From Amoebophrya sp. A120 (Eukaryota > Sar > Dinophyceae > Syndiniales > Amoebophryaceae), in assembly GCA_905178155.1 (NCBI GenBank), contig CAJINV010000017.1, positions 1,046,722 through 1,110,721 of the forward strand: a DNA stretch of 64,000 nucleotides, in the 5' to 3' direction. A model generated the notes under the pieces. The model had not been told where the DNA came from. It worked only from the letters and a program-made list of their open reading frames with translations, and searched no databases. The stretch's first letter is position 1. The number at the start of each line of letters is the position of its first letter. The position numbers were made by a program, and so were the translations under genes. Positions 33,469 through 45,554 of the stretch are shown here, one piece after another.

Positions 33469-36261
33469 ATGGCGAATCGCAATAACAACCCGCTGATGTT
33501 GTTAGGCAAGTCTGCCAAAAACACCGGCAACAACGGCTGGAAGAAAAGCCTGAAGCACTTCACCCAGGCCGAGGGTGAGAATTTGGTCAAAGTCATCCAG
33601 ACCAACGTCATCGACTTGAGCAAAGCCGTCAACGGTGGCTGGACCCTGTTGGACAACCTGCCGAACAAGAAGCTGACCAAGGAAGGCGGCGCCGACCGTA
33701 CAAATTTTTTTTATTAATAGCTACATTGTTATCTTTGGTTTTTGTTGATAATGAATAGTAGGTGGAGGTAGTTCAGTGAATAGTACTTGTTGCATCAACA
33801 TGCTTTGCATCATCACAGCGTCATCATTTTTCTTGAGAACGCATGTTACTTACGAACAAAAATTGATTTCAATTTTATTCAATATCAACACCACAGAACT
33901 GGGCGACATTGCGTACAACACCCAGATCCAGATCCTCGCCACTGGTTCCGAGCAGTCCGCGCAGGATGTGGCCAACGCGTTGCCCACCGAAAGCCACTGC
34001 CTGTTGGCCTGGCGCGCGATGGGCGTCGACATCTTCGGGGTACTTTTTTTTTCTTGATCATGATGCAGCTGTGACGTAGTTGTGTATTTCGTTCTGCGTG
34101 TGAATGTTGGTTCTATCAGCATGAGTAGTACTACAAGTACTGGCTCACCCAGCTGGTGCTGCTGGTGCTCTTGTTGCATGCAAAATTTTTTTAAATCTCG
34201 TCCTCCATGACCACTACTTGTACTATTGCGTCATCACTTCATCTTACATGTCCGTGCGCTTCAATCTTTAGATTTTTTTCATGACCAAAATTTGAATTTG
34301 TAATTGAACATTATAAAAACACATCATCCAGCCGCCGCCGAAGGATCAGATCCTCGACAACTACAACGCGCAGTACACCTGCAAGCACTTCATCCAGTCC
34401 ATCAACAAGCCGGCGTGGCGCGCGGCCATCAATAACGTGGGTGCGATGAAACTGGTGGACCAGGCGAAGGCGGCTGCCGAATTGGACTACAAGAACGCCG
34501 CCGAGCGTAAGGCCGAGGGTACGAAAAAGCGCACCCGCTACCAACTGAAGGACAAGGTGGTCAAAGAATTGGGCCAGGAGTACTACGATCGCATGTTGGA
34601 GGATGACAAGCGGGCGGAGAACAACGGTAACATTTTCAAGAGCCTGACCGGCCATCAGATGGCGCTGCAGGACCGCCCGTGGCAACAGCAGCTGGCGTTG
34701 ACCAACGGTTCCCACATGCCCAGCGCCTCGAGCCAGTTGATGCTGGCGAACGGCCACGCGAACCACCAGCAGACGCACCACCAGCTGACCAACACTCCGC
34801 TTCCGCATGCCCTGGACATGCCGCAGCAGATGTTCAACCCGGTCAACAACCTGCACGGCATGGCTGGCATGTACAACAAGCAGGCCGGTAACATGTACTT
34901 GAACGAAGGAGCGTACAACGCGCAGGACATGATGATGAACAACCGGCAGCAGTACCCCGCGTTCGATCCCAACATGTTGCCGTCGCGCCCTGGCGGTCTC
35001 GGCAGCGGCCAGAACGCGATGCTGGCGATGCAGAACATGCACATGTCCCAGCAGACCGGCGGTTCCCAGATGGTCAACACCCAGATGGTCAACTCCCAGA
35101 TCAATTCCCAGATGAACGGCTCCAAGTCCACCTCTGCCACCGGTCCGTATGGATCCAAGAGCACCCTTGTTGGAGGTGGTGCCAACGCGGGGAAGAAGAA
35201 GCCGACGAAGAGCCTGAAGGGACAGACCGGCTTGACCGATGAGCCGTTCAACTTCACCACCTACCAGGATGACGAGGCGCAGGTCGTGGACACCGCGTGC
35301 GCCGGATCGCAGGCCCAGGAGTTTGCCATGCAGCAGATGATGATGGGTTTGAAGGGTGGCGCCAAGAAGACCGGTGGAAACGGTGCTTCGTCCTCCTCGA
35401 GTTCCGCTTTCGTGAACAAGGGTAAGGGCAAGGGGAAGAAGCTGGCCCCGACGCCGAAGGGTCCGCTCGACGGGTTCGTGGGCGAGGACGACGACTTTAA
35501 CATGGATGGTTTCGAGGGCGAGGAGGATGGTTCGGAGGAGGACGACGAATCGGACGAGACGGAGGAGCAGAACGGTAAGAAGCAGCCGATGAAGAAAGCT
35601 ATGAAGAAGATGATGGCGATGAAGAAGGACGCCTCCACCTCCGCGTCCAACAAGAATTCCGGGAAGCCGGCGAAGGCGACGAAGAAGGGTGTGGACAAGT
35701 GCGCCGAGTTGCAGAAGCTGCTCGCCAAGGGCACCGCGAAGTCCACCGTCGTCAAGAACGGCAAGAACGGCAAGAACGGCAAGAACAAGTAAATCCACAC
35801 CTTCGGTGCCTTCATTGTGTTGATTGATGATTTACACTGCGATGGAAAAGCTTAGAGTACTAAAAAACTACAACGTCGCTCGCTTTTTCTACATACTCGA
35901 CGTAATTCTACTTCGAAACGGAAATATAAGTAGTATAAAACGAAATAGTAAAGCTGTGTCGTCGACTAGTAGTAGTGCGTCGCGCTTCGATTGTCAGACT
36001 TATCAATAACGGCACGAGGAGGCTATATTGATACTACTAGTTTGATAAATTTCTGCAGCTACTAGTAGCCAGCATCGCGTTTATAATTTTCCTACTAATA
36101 AAACTTACGACTACAACATCTCCAGGTCCTGTCCATCGTGCAAGAAGCTTGACTGCAAAAACTTCCTGCGCTCCGATTTAGTCAAGCAAGCCATCGACGC
36201 CTCCTCCGTCTACCGCAACTACATCTTCTCCAATGGTTTGGCGATGAATTTCAAAATGTGA
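33469..36261 (+). CDS. Unknown protein with acidic and Lys/Met-rich C-terminus
   Basis: Exons 33469-33697, 33897-34039, 34332-35788 and 36126-36261 join to 654 residues; all three introns are GT-AG with matching phases (1, 0, 2). The N-terminal 200 residues look folded (NGWKKSLKHFTQAEGENLVK; QIQILATGSEQSAQDVANAL; YTCKHFIQSINKPAWRAAIN) but I do not recognise the family. The middle is Met/Gln/Asn-rich (SQMVNTQMVNSQINSQMN). Then come an acidic patch, a Lys/Met-rich block with MKKAMKKMMAMKK, a KNGKNGKNGKNK run, and a last exon with CPSCKKLDC that may bind metal. Coding bias is strongly toward C/G third positions, suggesting high expression. Using the stop at 35792 instead of the last splice would remove the Cys-containing tail. 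Confidence 0.78.
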
Positions 36262-38851
36262 GGAGCATGAAGATGTTGTATGCGCGATGACAATATCACT
36301 TATTAAGAAAAACAACTTCTACTATGACTACTAAGACACCACCACTGAAGTGCAGCTGTTTAAAAATATCACTTCGCTCATTTTCGGAAGTAGTTGTTGA
36401 GAAATAAAATGAAAAATGAAAATTATTTCAATCGTGAGAAGATGAAGAGAAGTATAATGTTGGTAGAAGTATTTGCGATTGTAGTGCCCGACTTGTGTGT
36501 AGCATCTACAGCAGGTCTCCTTCTACGTCCTATACACACCGACATCATCACGCGGCGAAAACAATACCGACGTGAACGCGTCATATTATTTATTGGGTGG
36601 GAATCGCGACAATCAATATCAGAATCACTACCGAGCGAACCACCAATCTTTGAACTAACTTTATTGATATGTGGCTATGTTGTTTCTTAGTTGTATTTCG
36701 TTGAACCGATTTGCTTTATTGGTACCGAATAACAGAAGAAGACTTGAAGCTGCATACCAGTAATGATCTGCTGTATTTCGCAATTCGATTTTAGCACGAC
36801 CGACAACAAACATCATGTAGATATTTTCCAGACGAACGACGACGACCACTACCACAGCGATCTCGTTAGCCGACTGATTTTTATTTACAACGCAGTATAC
36901 TAGATCACAGCGCCGAAGTTGTGGGTCACTTGGCTCGCATCTTCATCGACGGTCTCGAACACTTTTGATGTTTCGTGTCTTGTGCGCGGTGCAGCGCCTT
37001 TTACTACTGCATGCCTTTCCTAGTCACTTCTCAGCTTGTAACACTTTGACACTACGCGACGTCATCATCCACCGCTCTTGCTTTTGTTTTCTGGACAATG
37101 GCTGCGCAGGATGTGATGGAACTAGGTGGATAAAGTGCTAGTAGCTCTTGAGGTGACTTTGTATTGTTGATGAGCTATTGTTTGGGAATATTCCTCAGCA
37201 CTGTAGAACTTCCCCTACCACGACTTTTGCTACTACTAGCCAGGGGGTTGGTAGTTTCTATCACGCTATAATTTTCCTCCACCTTCTCTAAAAAGTAAAA
37301 GTAGACGCCAAAGTAACAGCATCGCCACGAACCGCGCTTCATCATCAAGCAGCGGCTGTTCAACTTTTCAATTCTATGTAAGGCTGAAGGCGCTGATGAT
37401 AAAAAGATGAGGCGCGCGCCTCATGTTGTTAATGTGAGGTTGATAAAGTTCTGATGTTGTACTAGCAGTTTACTTTTATCTGTGCGATGTAAAATCCCAG
37501 CCCCAGCTTCAACTTCTGCAGCCTCTCCTACAATCGTCACCGTTGTAATCCGCTACGTCAGCAGCTGTTGCCGTTATTTTATTGCTTCTCTACTGAGATA
37601 TAGTAGTATTTCCTCGGACAGTTGCGGCAGTGGATCGCCGTCGGTAAAATCTGGTACCTTGAGATAAACAACTACTACACTGCACAGATTTTTGATGACT
37701 TCATGTATAATTTGTCTATAGGTTGACGCTGCCACGCACTTTTATCATCATATGCCGCGCAGCTTCTGCAGATAGAAGCAAGATAGCAGCTGACCTGTAG
37801 TTCGCTTTTATTTAATGAACCAAATATCTATGCGAGTCATCTATTATGTGGCGCCTCTTACTTTCATCTTGCTTTCGTATCCCGTAAGTAGATAGGGAGA
37901 AATGGCCTGCACTTTAAAGCAGAGCAGCTGCTGAATCAATGCAAATGTTGTACCGCCCGCAATTCGCCAGAGGTGAGACTCAGTGATGTAGTGTAGATCT
38001 ATGCCTGAGGAATGCTGATCACGGGAATTGTAAGCAGTTTTATAAAAGTGACTGCTGGGTGTGAAAAATGATGCGTCGTCGGCACCAGCATGGTTGTCGT
38101 AATCGCCAGCGCCGTGTCGCTCGTGCGATGTTTGTGTCGAAAACATTGGCCATGCTGCTGCAGCTGTTCGTCATTAATTCTAAATCGATGTTGTCGGTGG
38201 AGGTATGACGATGATCGAGTCGGTATATCTGCTGCACTGCAGCTCGACGTGCTTCGTCATCTTCTCTGCATCATCTGGCCAGGTAGGTCGTGGCATCTTG
38301 AACAGGCAGAACAAGAGCTAGCTGCTGCGCTGCAGATAATCGTGGTCGGTTCGTTTTATTGCGTTGTCGCTATCGGATTTGCGGCACATGAGCGACGCAC
38401 CCCTCACCAAAATCGCAACTCGAGTGCTGCGAGAGATAGAAGTACCAGAATCGGCCGCGTTTGTTGTTGCAAAAGTAGAACTCGCGTTGAGAGATGAAGA
38501 TGAAGACGAGCAAGACGAGACTGCGGCGTGAGTAGTTGCAGCTCGTCACCAGCTACATATGCAGCAAGTGTTACTTCATCATAAAATCTACCAGGTTAAG
38601 ACAAGGAGCGGATAGAAATGATTGTCGTGCTCCTGCGAGAGTGATGAAAAGGTGCGCACAAATTACAAACGGCGCCTGTAGCCCCCCCCATTGACAAGAG
38701 TGCATGCGAGTATGAGCAATAGCATCAGCATGAAAGCTGTAGAAATAGAGCATTAGCTGCTTCTACACGAGCTCTTGTTCATCTTCAAAACGACTGCTGT
38801 TTATTTTTATTACGTGCAACTACTTCTATCTTTGTGCAATTTAGATTCAAA
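36262..38851. other. Long intergenic region without a recognisable gene
   Basis: About 2.6 kb with short, unconvincing open frames. A 135-residue plus-strand frame at 38090-38497 has a Cys/Arg-rich, disordered composition and no consistent splice partner. CAGCTGCTG-like short motifs recur. Just before the ATG at 38852, TTTGTGCAATTTAG looks like a splice acceptor, so the next gene may have a 5' leader intron. Confidence 0.4.
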
Positions 38852-41800
38852 ATGCCGAAACGAGCTGGCGCGAAGCCGCCTCCTCCGGCTCCCATGCCCA
38901 TCGCAGGCTTTGACCCTCCGGTGAACCATCAGCAGCAAGGTCCTGCTCCGGAACTACCACCGATAGTGCATGTTCCGGAGCCGCAAGTTGGTTTAGCAGG
39001 TGCAGCTGCGCGACCGGTGCATACCATCGATGTGCAAGGTGTCCAAATCAACAAATCCCGCTACCTCGCCAGTCGCGCTACCAATTGGGGCGAGCCGATA
39101 CGCGATCCCGTTGGCTACAAGATAAGATGGAGAGTCAGGTCCCTCTCCGCTTCCACGAATTTCTCGTACTGGCGGCAAAACACGGCACCGGAATTCATCC
39201 GCAGTAAGTACAACCTCGGGCGCAACGCGATTCCTTACGAGTGCAGTACGAAGGAGCTGGTCTACTGCTACATGTACTGGAAATCGTTGGACCAGGCGAT
39301 GTTCCGGGCGAAGTGGGACGGTTGTCCGTTTCTGAACCACCTCGAATCGATCTGGAGGGAGGACTGGCCCGATGAGCCGGATGGTGTGAAGATGTACATC
39401 GCGATGTACAAAATAGAAGAATGGGCAGACCAACACATGAAACAACTGGGTCGCGATGCCAGCAAGTGGAGAGATCAGGTATTGCTACGGCAATAGCATC
39501 CACTGCGACTCATGAGCACCATAATTGCATTACAGAATCTTCAAAGTGAGACGAAGATGAATTTTTATACACTCATGCTCACCACCTCCACTCTTGATCT
39601 TGCTGGGCATGATATTCGTCTTGGTTTCATTTGTGTTTAGAAGTAGAAGTGAAGATGACGCAGTTGTTTTTGCGCATGACAAATCTGAAACCACCCTCAA
39701 CTTGTCAGGAATACGCCTTGCGGCGCTATTTTACGTTCGCGGCATTTCTCCGGGACCAAATGTGGAACGATATGCCGAATCGCGGCAAATACATCAAGGA
39801 GATAATCGATATGGCGCCATTTGCTTTGCAAGGTGACGTCGACGAGCTCAAGAGCAACATGTGCGCGCTGAATTGGGATTATTCCACCATTTACAAGAGA
39901 CACGTCTACGGGGCAATTGTATAGTAGTTTTTCTGCGCCTTGTGGCGGTCCTGCGTGAATAATAGAAACAACAAGAATGAACAACTATCCTCTTCTACTT
40001 CATCTACTTGCTCTTGTTCTATGCAATACAAAAAAGCATCTTCATCGTCGTGGTCCAAGGACGTAGCTTTTCATGCTATGGAAACATACATAACTCGTCC
40101 CACGCAACCAACTTTCAGGCGACTACGATCATGCAAACGAAGATCGACAACACCGTCCCGATGCAGGTGCTGGACGAAATTGAGAAAATCAACCGCTCGT
40201 GCGAAGAATTGGCTCAGGTTCCGTTGGCGTTTCAAGAAGCGGGGGCGGACGTCATGCGCAAGAGGGAGGACTACGAAGCATGCAGCTACAGCGCTTCGAA
40301 CATCCTGGCCATGTGTTCGCATTACATGGGCTCCGATTTGATCGAGACAATCTACGAGGACACTCACACCACATGGCGCGAAATGAAAATCGACTCGTTG
40401 CTGGAAGAGACCAGGCAGAATACCCGGACCAACGCAGAAATCCACCTCCACTCGGATCAGGGGAGCCCGGAGTGTCGCTGTGCCCAGCTCTTCCACTGTC
40501 ACGCGCCAGGTGTGTGGCGGCTCGAGATGGCGCACCGACTCGCGAACGACGTGTATCAAAAGAAACTTGCTTGCGGCGCCTCCAGCATGACAAATTGCAA
40601 TTTTTGATGCATCTAAGGCAGCGCAAGTCTATTTTCTTTTGATACAAGCGCTGGCCTCCTCCCAGAATGGGAGGAGGCCGCGATTTGCTGGAACAGTTTC
40701 TGCGAAGGACCTATGAAGAAAAAAGAAAACCAAGGACGGTTGCTGGCAGCGCAGCAAGACGCTGTCAAGCTTGCCAAAAAGGAGCCGCGCAGGGTCAGGG
40801 CCATGAAGTGGGCTGCGGAAATGACCAGAGAAGCAGGAAAAGGAAAAACACCAGCTGACGCCCTGTCTATACGTATTTTCTCATTAGATTTTACTTTCAA
40901 AGTGCTTGCTTTTCATGAAAAGTCGTAGAATTCTCAAAAATCTGTGATTTTTCATCAAAAATCATTGATTTTTCATCAAAAAGCGTTGATTTTTGTGCAT
41001 TTCATCACAAAAAGCGCTGTTTTTGTAAAAACCGTTTCACGATGGTACTGCACGTTTTTGATGCATCCGATACAATCAAGATTTCTTAAAGTGAAAACTG
41101 AATGAAAATCTAATGAAAATCTAATGAAAATCTAACGAAAGCAGGTTTTTTCTCTATTACGAATTCTATTACAAAATACCTCAGCTCTTCGCATGCTCCA
41201 CGAAACCAAATGCCGGTGGCACCGCACGAGAATGCTCATGCTTTCCATGCAGACTTGCATCTATCGCCTCCTCTTCGTCTTGCACCTCATGATTCCGGAC
41301 GAACTGCGTGCGAAAGTTTCCGAGGTTGAGGTCGAGAAAGTGTTGACAAACCACCGCTGCGGACAGATCGAGTCGCTTGACGATGATGACGACGAAGCAA
41401 TCAAAAAAGTGAAGGATAAGGACGGCAAGAAGTGGCAGGGCTACCCATCGGAGATGTCAGACCGTCTCGAGAAGCTAATCTGCCCCTTGAAGCGGGAGAT
41501 CGCGGACGCGCTTACTCGGCGGCATTTCGCCTTTCACGTGCTGCTTGAGGCGTTCAACGGTTGTGCTTCCTTCGAGTCCCCCTCAACCTCTCTCGAGCTC
41601 GTGGAAACGATGCAGGAGGTGCTGGATCCCAGCGCCCGTCTCGGTTCCATCTATCGCACAACCAAAATCCAGGAACTGATGTCGGAAAACCGTCACCGCA
41701 TTTGGCAATACGTAGGCGCGGGTGCTTGCCAAGCACACGGCACGGGGCCGGTGGACTGCAATGAAGCAGAAGCGCCAGCAATGAAATTGCTAAGCCGCGT

Positions 41801-44800
41801 CGTCAACAACAGCATCATCGAGCAATATGATCCGGCTTTTGGTCTTTGGGAGTCGTTCAGCAATGGAAGAGTCTACATCTCCTCCCAGGATGCGGCAAGA
41901 ATCGGAGATATGTCTGCTTTCCCCCTGTCGGTCTCCGCGAAGCGAAACGTCTATCAATGTGAAGAATTCGCGCTACCTCCACCAGCAGCAGAAGCAGCGC
42001 AAATAAAATAATATCTGCGTCCACTGGACGCAGATATTATTTTATTTTGCTGATGAAGAAGATGCAGCTCATCATCTACAGCAACTTCTTCTTATCTAAA
42101 TGTGTGTTGCACGAGATGAGCACGACGAAGCAGAATGCAAATTTGTGATGCGCGAGATGATCACTCTAGCATAACGAAGGACATGAGCAAAGTGACAATA
42201 TTAGTACTCGTCAATGACGAGTACTAATATTCATCTTCGTCAGCTTCTGCTGGTGGTGGTGGTAGCGCGAAACTTTCGTAGTGATACCGGCCGGGCGATC
42301 AACGATGACCGGGAAGAATGCATCACTATCTGGATCATGAACGTCATCAAGAGCTTCCCCCTCTTCGGTAAAGAACTAGAGCGGCAGTTTAAGGACTCGA
42401 GCTCGCGCCTCTCCAAGTTCTGCACTGCAGTGAGCAACATGACCTCCAAGCAGTTAGACCGGCTGCGGGTCTTCGCCAAACATGTAAGGTTCGCAACCGT
42501 TCCGTTGGCGAAAAAGTCTGCAGTCGCGTTACCGGAAGAACTGGGCCGAGCTGTGACGGAATCGGAAATGGCGGATAGCAGCGCCGATCAGTTTTGGGAC
42601 TGCCTCAGTGAGAAAATTGGCAGTCGCGGCATTCCGGCCGGCGCCGATTCTGATACGGGAACGAAAAAGGGATTGAACCGCACCCGCAATCTCACCGCCG
42701 CGTTTGATAAACTGAAAAACGACGGTAAACGGTTCCACGAAGAGCACCACCGGCGGTCGAAACGAGGACTATCTGGTCCGGAGGACAAGATCCTGGAGAC
42801 GGTCCGAAACGGTGAGCACAAGTCAAAAAAGCCGTGTGATCTGTGGGAGCGTGGAGCAATGACGTACGTGTTGCTGAAGATCGCGTTTCTGTCGAGCCGG
42901 ATGCTGGACATCTTCGAGGCCTGCGGCCGACTTGTGGTGGAGGAGCGCGGCTACATCAAAGCCTTCAGAGAAAACCCGAACTTCCTGCTGTTCGTACTGT
43001 GTCCAGCTTTGTTGTGGGAAGGCCAAATAGTCCGGGTTTTGAAAGTGAACAAATTGGGATACTGGGGTGGAGTGCTGATGAAAACGACGACCAATGCGAA
43101 GAGCCAGTACGTCGCGTCGCTGGCTGCCAAAGGAGACTGACCAGGTGACTATCGTGTGCGGGCACTTTGCTGTCTCCGATATCTTCGACGGGGTGCACAA
43201 TCGCGAGAAAGTGTTCGATGAAGACACGAAGCGCAACCACGTCGAGTGGACTCTGCTAGACGACATGTACATCACAAGCACCGACACCTTGCTGAACGGC
43301 TTTCCCCTGCAAGAAGATGAGCTGCAGATGGGGGCGATGGACCCAATCATCAAGCACTGCAACGAGGATGAAGAAATTGTCTACGCAGTGCAGAACAAAA
43401 TCATCCCGCCGGTCACCGAATTCACGCTGGAGCGGCTTTCAAAGGAAAACCGCGAATACGTGTACTTGTACACCAAATGGCTCGAAGGCGACATCACTGT
43501 TGCTCTTCTCGACCACATCGACAAACTTTTTCCGAAATCCTCCGGACAAGTACTTGAGCAAGGTCCGAGAGGGCTGCAGGCCAGGTTGATCGATCTTTCT
43601 GCTGGGTCTTTGGAGAAACAGCAAGGCCTCGGTCGTCCCGCGGGAGGAAAAAACGTGATGAAAATGCTGAACGTCACTCGCCAACCGCATGGCATCTGCT
43701 TTCGTCTCATGGATGATAAGAAAAAGCGCGTCTACTGTGAATTTCGCACAATGCGGCAACTGCAGGGAGAGAAGTCAAAGCGGGAGGGTGAAGCTGTACT
43801 GGGTCCGGCAGCCCGGTCACAAGAAAGTCCACGCGCCGTTTTTTGCAAAATTAGCACCGTCCATCGAGTACGCGAGTCTTGATTTGCCGGACAACATCGC
43901 GCGCCGCCTTGTTCCGTTTGGATTAAAAGAGTTTCAACTTCTTCCCGTACAAAACCCGCGTCTTTTTTCAGTCAACGTCGAAAGCGGAGACTTGGAAACC
44001 GAATACCCAATACCCGCAGAAGCATACAAGCGTGCCGCGGGAGAAGAATGCGCAAAAAGCAAAAAAGCGCAATCCGAATATCAGAAGGCTATTCAGGAGG
44101 TCATCGCGAAGGAGAACCTAGAATGGGCAAAATATTTGGAAAACTACGAAGAGGAGCGAGAAAATGATGAGGATGTTGACGACGACGACGACGATGAGTG
44201 CGAAGACTGTGTTGAGGAAGATGATGATGAAGGCGGGGACGATGACGAGAACGAGGTGGACGAGGACGACGAAGAAGATGAAGATGAAGATGACAATAAT
44301 GAGGACGAGGAAGTAGATGGAGAAGACGACGACGACGACGAAGAAGATGAAGATGACGATCAGGAGGACGAGAACGACGACGAAAGCGAAGATGACGACG
44401 AAGATGATAATCATGGTGGGGATGACGCTGCGCTCGACGGCGACTCGTCGATGAACTTCTTGAACCAGCAGAATTTATTTGATGAACAGTTTTTGGATCC
44501 AGATAACGACAACAACTACCACGGCCGCAATGAAGACGAGGACGGGATTGAAATGGATCAACACTACTACAACAACGCGACGAATACGAGCAACAACTTC
44601 CAGCCCAATCGCACGCAACTGTCAAGCAACATGATGATCCCCTTCAACGCGTTCCAAGCTAGTAGCGGTAGCACCAGTTCGATTCCAGATGGTCCGTGGA
44701 ATAGTAGATCCATGTACGCCAGCAGCAATTATAACAACTACAACCAGAACAATGCTTACTACAGCAACAACCTCCAGTCCGCGTCATCTGCGTCGTCCTA

Positions 44801-45554
44801 TTTTCTCCACCCTGGTGATGATCCCGAGTATATGAAGCACTACGCCGACCACATGGCGAAACACAGCTCGTCGCTGATCAACAATTCCAAGTTCCAGCAG
44901 AAGAACACGAAGTTGAAAAAAGAACAAGGAAATAACTACGATACGACGCTGCTAGGCCGCCGACCTTCGACAAAGATCAAGAAACAACAAACGACAACGC
45001 ACGACGGCGATGTTGGTGACGACGAGGACGAACTCGTTGACGTTAATATGCTGTCCTTGATGAAAGAAGCCAAAGCTTCTCTCCTGGGTGGTAGCAAAAA
45101 GAAGACCAACATCTTGAAGAAGCCGCAGAATCTTGTTGGGCGCGCTCAGAGCGCGACCAAAGTCAAGAAGCAAAAGGACTCGACGAAGGGCCACAGGGCA
45201 GTCGGTCGCGGTGGGGCGAAGGCTGGCACATCATCGTCCGCCTCCTCGTCGGCAGCAGCTGCTGCTCCTCCTGCTGCTGCGTCTTCTTCTTCTTCTGCCG
45301 GTAAAAAATCATCTCTCGCTATGAAAAAACAAAAGCAAGATCAGCAGCTATCGGCATTGAAGAACAAAGCGAAGACTACAACATCAGGCCGAGAAGGTGC
45401 CGGGGACAGCAAGAAGATGAAAGTGAAGAAGCAGGCGAAGCAGGAGAAACAAAAAGCGAACAAGCCAGCACCGAAAGGTTTGCATATTCCGGGCAAAGGA
45501 ACAGTCCCGAAGCTGACTGGTAAGCACGCGATGAAAAAGAAGAACGGCGACTAG
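38852..45554 (+). CDS. Large multi-exon protein of unknown function with acidic and basic tail
   Basis: Proposed exons are 38852-39478, 39709-39918, 40119-40553, 40650-40872, 41185-42000, 42269-43110, 43145-43729 and 43770-45554, giving 1,840 residues. Introns 1, 2 and 4 are clean GT-AG; intron 3 is introner IE9; intron 5 is bounded by a direct AGCGC repeat. The last two changes of frame are modelled as tiny GT-AG introns of 34 and 40 nt; indels in the sequence are an alternative. The first 1,300 residues look folded, with many Trp, Tyr and Cys (for example YWRQNTAPEFIRSKYNLGRN; SPECRCAQLFHCH), but I recognise no family. Near residue 1390 begins an Asp/Glu tract of about 90 residues, then an Asn/Ser/Tyr-rich linker and a Lys-rich tail. 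The tail plan matches the previous gene. Confidence 0.65.
40554..40649. mobile_element. Introner element IE9 (family F), short
   Basis: A 91-bp element from TATCAAAAGAAA to TTTCTTTTGATA. The flanking 5-mers (ACGTG and CAAGC) no longer match well. Removing the element plus five bases still gives a clean join, NDV to AGLLPEWEEAA, in frame. It contains GCATGACAAATT, the core seen in other introners. Confidence 0.75.
41999..42050. repeat. Near-perfect 25-bp-stem hairpin at an intron start
   Basis: GCAAATAAAATAATATCTGC continues to GTCCA, then one loop base and the inverted copy with a single extra T. It sits exactly at the proposed exon 5 end, so its left foot overlaps the last codon. Confidence 0.85.
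42197..42231. repeat. Perfect 17-bp hairpin in the same intron
   Basis: AATATTAGTACTCGTCA, one base, then its exact reverse complement. It lies shortly before the proposed exon at 42269. Confidence 0.85.

Noticed and set aside
34311-35798. 495-codon minus-strand frame rich in Leu, Val and His
   Set aside because: It is the antisense shadow of a strongly biased plus-strand exon whose splice phases all fit.
38090-38497. 135-codon Cys/Arg-rich plus-strand frame
   Set aside because: Composition follows local CTGCTG-type repeats and no splice partner or start context is convincing.
44101-44625. Minus-strand Arg/His-rich and Ile/Val-rich frames
   Set aside because: They are antisense readings of the Asp/Glu repeat in the plus-strand gene.
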